From Malaya genurostris (Eukaryota > Arthropoda > Insecta > Diptera > Culicidae): 64,000 bases of DNA. The notes under the pieces are model-generated. The model saw only the letters and a list, made by a program, of their open reading frames with translations, did no database searches and had not been told where the DNA came from. The translations under genes were made by a program, and so were the position numbers. Each line of letters opens with the position of its first letter. Within the stretch, counting starts at the first letter, position 1. This document shows, piece after piece, positions 58,221-64,000 of the stretch. The stretch is from positions 143,939,191 through 144,003,190 of the forward strand of contig NC_080571.1 of the NCBI RefSeq assembly GCF_030247185.1, in the 5' to 3' direction.

Positions 58221-60003
58221 GAAAAAAGCCTTCTTAGTCCACTTAGTGGAATTTTCATATATCTTGAAAAAACACCATAGGGGGGAGTACATGAAATTTT
58301 CGAAACCAAAAAAAAAATGTTTGATGCCAAAAGGCTTAGAATTGCATGAAACATTGAGATTTAGTGTCATCTCGAAAAAATTTTTTTTGAAAAAGTCGAC
58401 TTTTTGGGAAAATATGAAAATATGTCCCAGAAAGTTGATTTTTCCAAAATTTTTTTTTTTGAGATGACACTAAATTTCGATGTTTTATGCAGTTTTAAGT
58501 GTTTTGGCATCGAAAAAAATTTTCGATTTTGGAAATTTCATGTACTCCCCCTTATGGTGCTTTTTCAAGATCGAAAGTTGTCAAACCTTTACCACCGGGC
58601 AGCACCCCTTACGCATGTCCGATAAAGGTCAAATTTAGCATGAAGGCTTTTTTCGAGGTACTTAATCTTTTGAGCACTGGAACTTAACAAAAATAGAGGT
58701 GATCCCAAAATTTTGGCACCCTTATATACATAAGAGCGGTAAAAATCAACGTGTTTTGTCGGTTACGGCACATATACCATCATATATCTGGAACCAAAAG
58801 TCACAGCCATTTGATCTTCGAACTTGATCAATGGCCCGACAGTAGCTTTCAAACGAGCCCAAGTTTGTTAAAATCGGATCAGTCATCTCTGAGAAAATTG
58901 AGCGCATTCAAATACAACGCTTTTTGTCGGTTACGTTACTTATACAATCATATATCCGGAACCAAAAGTCACAGCTATTTGATCTTCGAACTTGATCAAT
59001 GGCCCGACAGTAGCTTTCAAACGAGCCCAAGTTTGTTAAAATCGGTTCAGCCATCTGTGAGAAAATTGAGCGCATTCAAATATTTTCTAAAAGTGCACAC
59101 ACACATACACACACATCTCGTCGAACTGAGTCGAATGGTATATAACACTATGGGTCTCCGAGGCTCCGTTCGAAAGTCTGTTTCTCCAGCAATTCTAATA
59201 CCTTTCTATAGAGAAAAGCAAAAAGCCTTCTTAGTCCACTTAGTGGAATTTTCATATATCTTGAAAAATCACCATAGGGGGGAGTACATGAAATTTTCGA
59301 AATTGAAAAAAAATTTTTGATGCCAAAAGACTTAGACTTGCATGAAACGTCGAGATATAGTATCATCTCGAAAAAATTTTTTTTTGAAAAAGTCGACTTT
59401 TTGGGACTTAGAAATATGAAGTCCCAGAAAGTTGATTTTTTCAAACAAATTTTTTTGAGATGACACTAAATTTCGATGTTTCAAGCAGTTTCAAGAGTTT
59501 CATCATCAAAAAAAATTTCGATTTTGGAAATTTCATGTACTTCCCCTATGGTGCTTTTTCAAGATCGAAAATTGTCAAACCTTTACCACCGGGCAGCACC
59601 CCTTACGCATGTCCGATTTAGCTCAAATTTTGCATGAAGGCTTTTCTCGAGGTGCTTAAACTTTTGAGCACAAGAACTTAACGAAAATAGAGGTGATCGC
59701 AAAATTTTGGCACCCTTATATATAAAAGCGGTAAAAATCAACGTGTTTTGTCGGTTACGTCACATATACCATCATATATCTGGAACCAAAAGTCACAGCC
59801 ATTTGATCTTCGAACTTGATCAATGGCCTGACAGTAGCTTTCAAACGAGCCCAAGTTTGTTAAAATCGGTTCAGCCATCTCTGAGAAAATTGAGCGCGTT
59901 AAAATGGAACGCTTTTTGTCGGTTACGTCACTTATACAATCATATCTCCGGAACCAAAAGTCACAGTAGCTTTCAAACGAGCCCAAGTTTGTTCAGGAAT
60001 CAG
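58221..60003. repeat. composite C-B repeat, two inverted-orientation units
   Basis: Unit 1 (58221-59222) has the C hairpin (58260-58575), linker, two B monomers, CA tract (about 59095-59118) and boundary cassette. Unit 2 (59223-60003) has C, linker and B monomers, ending inside a B monomer. It is the same architecture as the 40-50 kb array on the opposite strand, but diverged. The plus-strand ORFs of 136-189 codons are B monomers read in the open frame. Confidence 0.85.
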
Positions 60004-60490
60004 GAATCAGAACGAATTGGCTCAAATGGCACGTTCTACTTGATATTTGGAGATTTGTGCCTTGCCATCAATTTGTTTTTAGCATCATTTTCCCGATATA
60101 TAAGAGGGAAGGATTGAAAGGAAATGGTAAGGGTTGGACTAGGAGGATGGGAAAAATTGACGACACAAAAACACATAAAAGCAGAAGTAAATTCTACACC
60201 CCTAAGGGATGCTGAACAATCTGCTGAGGATCACATTTAGTGGAAGCAGAAGTAAATTCTGAACCTCTACGAGGTCCCGAACAGTCTGCTGTTAATAGAA
60301 CCTCCAACCCCCGAGAGGATTTAGAGATCTTACAAAAGCGACACCATTCTGCACTCCCGAAAGAATGCAGAACGATTCGCAGTATGTACGAGCAGAAGTA
60401 AATTCGGTACCCCCTAAAGGATGCCAAACAATCTGCTAAACCCTATTTAAGGAATTCAATCACTCCAGGAAGAACGATGAACCCTTCTGA

Positions 60491-60985
60491 CTATAGCTCT
60501 TTGCCACATTGGGTGAGAAACGAGGGAATATCCTTCAATTTTAGCTCCGCATACACAGACTCAACCATGTATGGAGAACCAAAAACCCGGATTCGTAGCT
60601 GCGTCAATGCAGGACAGTTACATATCAGATGATATGAAGTACCGTAATTACATTCACACAAACCACACGAATAATACTCAGCACGTTGAATAGCAGCCAT
60701 GTGATAATTGAGTTTGCAATGTCCAGTCAGAGCTCTGACCAGAATACTGCAATGATGCTTGGAGAAATGCAGTAGACACTTTGACATTTTCAGATTTAAA
60801 TCTGTGGAAATGCTTTTGTCTGAGCGCAAGTTTGCAGTAGCTGGCATGTTTGGATGCAGCCCAAGAACGAATCTTGTGCTTCATCCAACTAGTTGAAAGT
60901 GGTAAAGCTGGTTCAGGACCAACGAAATCATTCGTTGCACCAGCTTAAGCCAACTCATCAGCCCATTCATTTCCAGTAATACTAG
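60491..60985 (-). pseudogene. LOA/I-like LINE ORF end: RNase H tail and Cys-rich domain (copy 1)
   Basis: After a GNEWADELA block (last RNase H catalytic Asp) there is a stop, TAA, where copy 2 has AAA. The frame continues through STSWMKHKIRSWAASKHA and ends with the Cys/His pattern CGLCECNYGTSYHLICNC (C-x2-C-x9-H-x3-C), a zinc-finger-like end common in LINEs with RNase H. The ORF ends at 60491. Confidence 0.8.
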
Positions 60986-60987
60986 TG

Positions 60988-62046
60988 TTAATGTTTATAC
61001 CGGTCATCAATATATGATAATCGTCGGCAAAACCATAAGTCGGAAATCCATCTTGGGGATAGTACACCACCTTGAGGACACCCACAGACACTCAGCTTTC
61101 TAATCTCTGGTTGCCGAAGCGATGAACAAAGAAGTAGATTGCTAAGCATTGCGTGTATCCAATTTGTGATACTTGAAGGTATGCCATGACCACAGGCTGC
61201 TTCCAGAATTGAATTGGAAGACACGTTATCAAAGGCACCTTCAATATCTAGGAAAACTCCCAAGCAAGTTTGCTTTTGTGAGAAAGCTTTTTCAATATTG
61301 TACACAACATCATGTAACAGGGTTGTAGTTGACTTTCCACGCTGGTAAGCATGTTGCATTCCATGTAGCGGATGCACGCCCAGACTAACATTCCTGATAT
61401 AGTGATCGACTATGCGTTCCACTGTTTTAAGAAGAAATGAGCTAAGACTGATAGCCCTGAAACTCTTCGCTTCCTCATAAGTGTCGCGACCGCCTTTGGG
61501 AATAAATTTGACAATTATTTCCTGCCAAGCTCTTGGAATATATCCAGTCGCAAGACTAAAAGTAAGTATTTTCTTCAAAACATGTTTGAAATGTTCATAC
61601 CCTTTCTGCAGTAACACTGGGAAAACTCCATCCTTTCCAGGAAACTTGTACGGAGCAAAACTCTCAACTGCCCATTTGACCGATTCAATCGTCACAACGC
61701 TTCGAGCAAGGGTCCAAGAACCGTAACTACCTGAAAAAGTCTCTGAAAGAGCTATCGGTGATGGATCCATACAACCTGGAAAGTGAGTGTTAAAAAGATA
61801 GTGAAGTACATCACCTTCATCAGACAAGTGTTCACCATCTGAAGTTCTTAAGAAACTGACATTAAAGTCCTTAGACTTCAAAAGTAACTTATTTAATCTG
61901 CTAGCCTCGTTGATACTAGAGACATTTGTGCAGAGGCTTTTCCAACCACTTCGCTCAGACGATCGAAGAGCATTTTTGTAAGACTTCGAGCCGACACGAA
62001 TGCCTCCGACCCATCTCTGCGTCGGTGGTTCCAAGCTCTTCTGCAT
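60988..62046 (-). pseudogene. LOA/I-like LINE reverse transcriptase (copy 1), broken
   Basis: The 352-codon piece covers the RT: FPGKDGVFPVLLQKG, FRAISLSSFLLKTVERIV, the catalytic VFLDIEGAFDNV and CPQGGVLSP. Right after that a short deletion of some 15-20 codons shifts the frame. The FADD box is readable in the next frame at about 61030. The upstream piece 62225-61893 (endonuclease-RT linker, WWNAELARLRKLCRRAW) is joined through another frameshift near 61985. Confidence 0.85.
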
Positions 62047-62397
62047 AGTTTCCTTAGTCTAGCAAGTTCAGCATTCCACCAAGGAGTTCCTCTAGCAGCT
62101 CGCACAATCCGAAGTGGACAAGCCTCTTCATATGCTGCAACTATGAGTGAGTTTGTCTCGTCGACATTTTCCAAATCAATTGGGGTTTCAATTGTTGGTT
62201 GGTACCCGTAAAATCTAATCGCCAAACCCTCTTCATAGAGGTCTCAGTTTGTAGATTTGTGATTACGATATGTGATAATATAAAATTTAACGTTTGAATG
62301 ATCAAAGAAGATGTACTTTTGATCAGACAACGAAGGTCCGAGCTCATCGGAGACGAGCCAATTCACCAACTCATGCGCAATTCTATCAGAGCAGATT
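61986..62397 (-). pseudogene. LOA/I-like LINE endonuclease end (copy 1)
   Basis: The minus strand encodes the last endonuclease block (PSLSDQKYIFF, where SDH is usual, so the catalytic His is replaced). It then runs through a stop into the linker GTPWWNAELARLRK that precedes RT. It begins abruptly at 62397, where the 3' end of copy 2 is joined. Confidence 0.6.
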
Positions 62398-62820
62398 TCA
62401 ATTTGTTTTTAGCATCATTTTCCCGATATATAAGAGGGAAGGATTGAAAGGAAATGGTAAGGGTTGGACTAGGAGGATGGGAAAAATTGACGACACAAAA
62501 ACACATAAAAGCAGAAGTAAATTCTACACCCCTAAGGGATGCTGAACAATCTGCTGAGGATCACATTTAGTGGAAGCAGAAGTAAATTCTGAACCTCTAC
62601 GAGGTCCCGAACAGTCTGCTGTTAATAGAACCTCCAACCCCCGAGAGGATTTAGAGATCTTACAAAAGCGACACCATTCTGTACTCCCGAAAGAATGCAG
62701 AACGATTCGCAGTATGTACGAGCAGAAGTAAATTCGGTACCCCCTAAAGGATGCCAAACAATCTGCTAAACCCTATTTAAGGAATTCAATCACTCCAGGA
62801 AGAACGATGAACCCTTCTGA

Positions 62821-63349
62821 CTATAGCTCTTTGCCACATTGGGTGAGAAACGAGGGAATATCCTTCAATTTTAGCTCCGCATACACAGACTCAACCATGT
62901 ATGGAGAACCAAAAACCCGGATTCGAAGCTGCGTCAATGCAGGACAGTTACATATCAGATGATATGAAGTACCGTAATTACATTCACACAAACCACACGA
63001 ATAAAACTCAGCACGTTGAATAGCAGCCATGTGATAATTGAGTTTGCAATGTCCAGTCAGAGCTCTGACCAGAATACTGCAATGATGCTTGGAGAAATGC
63101 AGTAGACACTTTGACATTTTCAGATTTAAATCTGTGGAAATGCTTTTGTCTGAGCGCAAGTTTGCAGTAGCTGGCATGTTTGGATGCAGCCCAAGAACGA
63201 ATCTTGTGCTTCATCCAACTAGTTGAAAGTGGTAAAGCTGGTTCAGGACCAACGAAATCATTCGTTGCACCAGCTTTAGCCAACTCATCAGCCCATTCAT
63301 TTCCAGTAATACTAGAATGGCCGGGTACCCATAAGAAGTAAACAGCATT
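62821..63349 (-). pseudogene. LOA/I-like LINE ORF end (copy 2)
   Basis: This reads FLWVPGHSSITGNEWADELAK (in two blocks: the His of RNase H, then the last Asp), then the STSWMKHKIRSW block and the CGLCECNYGTSYHLICNC finger, ending at 62821. It is open from 63349 down. A single TAA at about 63350 separates it from the rest of RNase H. Confidence 0.8.
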
Positions 63350-63660
63350 TTAAATGCTGAGGTCTTCAATTTGAGTTCGACATGCGATCACTAGGTTCGA
63401 CCGTGAGTTATTCGAACTGAGTGCCTTTAAGACTGTCTGACTGTCGGAACAAAAATAAATACGTTTACCACAGATCCTCTGCTGAAGTGCCGATTGTACT
63501 CCACACAGAATTGCGTAGATTTCTGCTTGGAACACAGTACAGTATCTACCAAGTGAATGAGACTGCTCCAGTCTCATTTCACGACAGTAGACACCAGCAC
63601 CAGCACGACCATTCAACAGAGAACCGTCCGTATAACAAACTATGTGTTCATCAAGTTGTC
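63350..63660 (-). pseudogene. LOA/I-like LINE RNase H (copy 2)
   Basis: The frame begins near CYTDGSLLNGRAGAG (first catalytic Asp, about 63640). It has FQAEIYAI (Glu) and CSDSQTVLKAL (second Asp) and ends QIEDLSI at a stop. The fourth catalytic Asp lies beyond that stop. RNase H would remove the template RNA strand after target-primed reverse transcription. Confidence 0.85.
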
Positions 63661-64000
63661 GTTACAGACAACCAGACAAACATTCCTCACGAAGAGGATA
63701 GCTCACATTGAATGTTTTGAAAGGAAAACTGCATGTGAGAGTTATGTCACTAGGAGCGAGTAAATACTCATCCCACGTAACCATTTGAGACCACATGCGA
63801 GTGTGGCTGGTAGCATAATCTAATGGGTTACTGTTCCAAAGCCTTGTAACCTTAAGACGGTATGCACAAGATAATGCTTCTTGTTTTAGGAACACATGTA
63901 GTTGTTTAATGCACAGTAGCGCCTCTAGAGCAGCAGTTGAAGCATGCTCCTGTCATCGCCATTAGTACCATCCTTTGGAGATGATTTAGCTTTGACTGAC
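63661..64000 (-). pseudogene. LOA/I-like LINE, RT-RNase H connection (copy 2)
   Basis: The minus strand continues the same element toward the RT thumb. A 77-codon piece (63895-63662) is in a frame with Trp/Leu-rich blocks (TRLWNSNPLDYATSHTRMW). I see no catalytic motif before the edge. Confidence 0.5.

Larger units (their letters stand above)
60068..62397 (-). mobile_element. LOA/I-like LINE, copy 1, truncated and internally deleted
   Basis: On the minus strand it holds the end of an endonuclease, RT, then a jump to the end of RNase H and the C-terminal Cys-rich region and 3'UTR. An internal deletion ends at 60985, where RT sequence after the FADD box joins RNase H C-terminal sequence within a shared ACTAG. 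The last 918 bp (60068-60985) are repeated at 62398-63315 with about four mismatches. The presence of RNase H points to the I/LOA/R1-type group; the exact clade is not certain. Confidence 0.8.
62398..64000 (-). mobile_element. LOA/I-like LINE, copy 2, 3' part, cut by window edge
   Basis: Same family, same strand, upstream of copy 1. From the window edge it runs through the RT end, RNase H and the Cys-rich end to the 3' terminus at 62398. It lacks the internal deletion of copy 1. Because its 3' end lies directly on copy 1 endonuclease sequence, it may have inserted into copy 1; the rest of copy 1 would then be right of the window. Confidence 0.8.

Overview
This window is a dense, nested patchwork of transposable elements and satellite-like repeats from an insect nuclear genome. 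I found no host gene that I can support. The retroelement types and the dispersed repeat families (GGTTCCGGAG-containing tandem units and TG-tract cassettes) are ones I associate from memory with culicine mosquitoes, most likely Aedes. That assignment is an inference, not a database result.

Layout. 1-5796: 5' part of an mdg1/412-like Ty3/gypsy element on the minus strand, with LTR, tRNA-Arg-type primer site, a leader with 60-bp repeats, gag and a broken pol. 5797-11790: tandem ~330-bp repeats (family A), interrupted at 8611-9904 by a composite of other families. 12430-12825: a Penelope-like GIY-YIG fragment. 13778-18563 and 19130-23758: two nearly identical Jockey-type LINEs on the minus strand, each with a target-site duplication. 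They lie in a decayed gypsy element (18578-27663) that also carries a solo LTR at 25890-26602. 28400-30430: remains of another gypsy. 30795-31495: a hAT-type MITE. 31689-35131: an RTE-like LINE with one long open frame. The MITE and this LINE both sit in one pre-existing repeat block.

35141-50180 is satellite-like: 168-bp monomers (family B), a long inverted repeat (family C), TG tracts and a ~250-bp module (family D). At 40263-49787 these form a tandem array of 7.8 almost identical ~1.22-kb units. 50556-50880 is a truncated LINE tail and 50880-53490 is unassigned. 53497-57714 is a decayed plus-strand gypsy, 57717-60000 more composite repeat, and 60068-64000 two copies of a LOA/I-like LINE with RNase H, head to tail on the minus strand.

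The main points of interest are the homogeneous 1.22-kb array with a ~325-bp near-palindrome in every unit, the strong minus-strand bias of retroelements from 1 to 35 kb (compatible with a piRNA-cluster-like locus, untested), and several insertions whose pre-insertion sequence can be read directly from the flanks.
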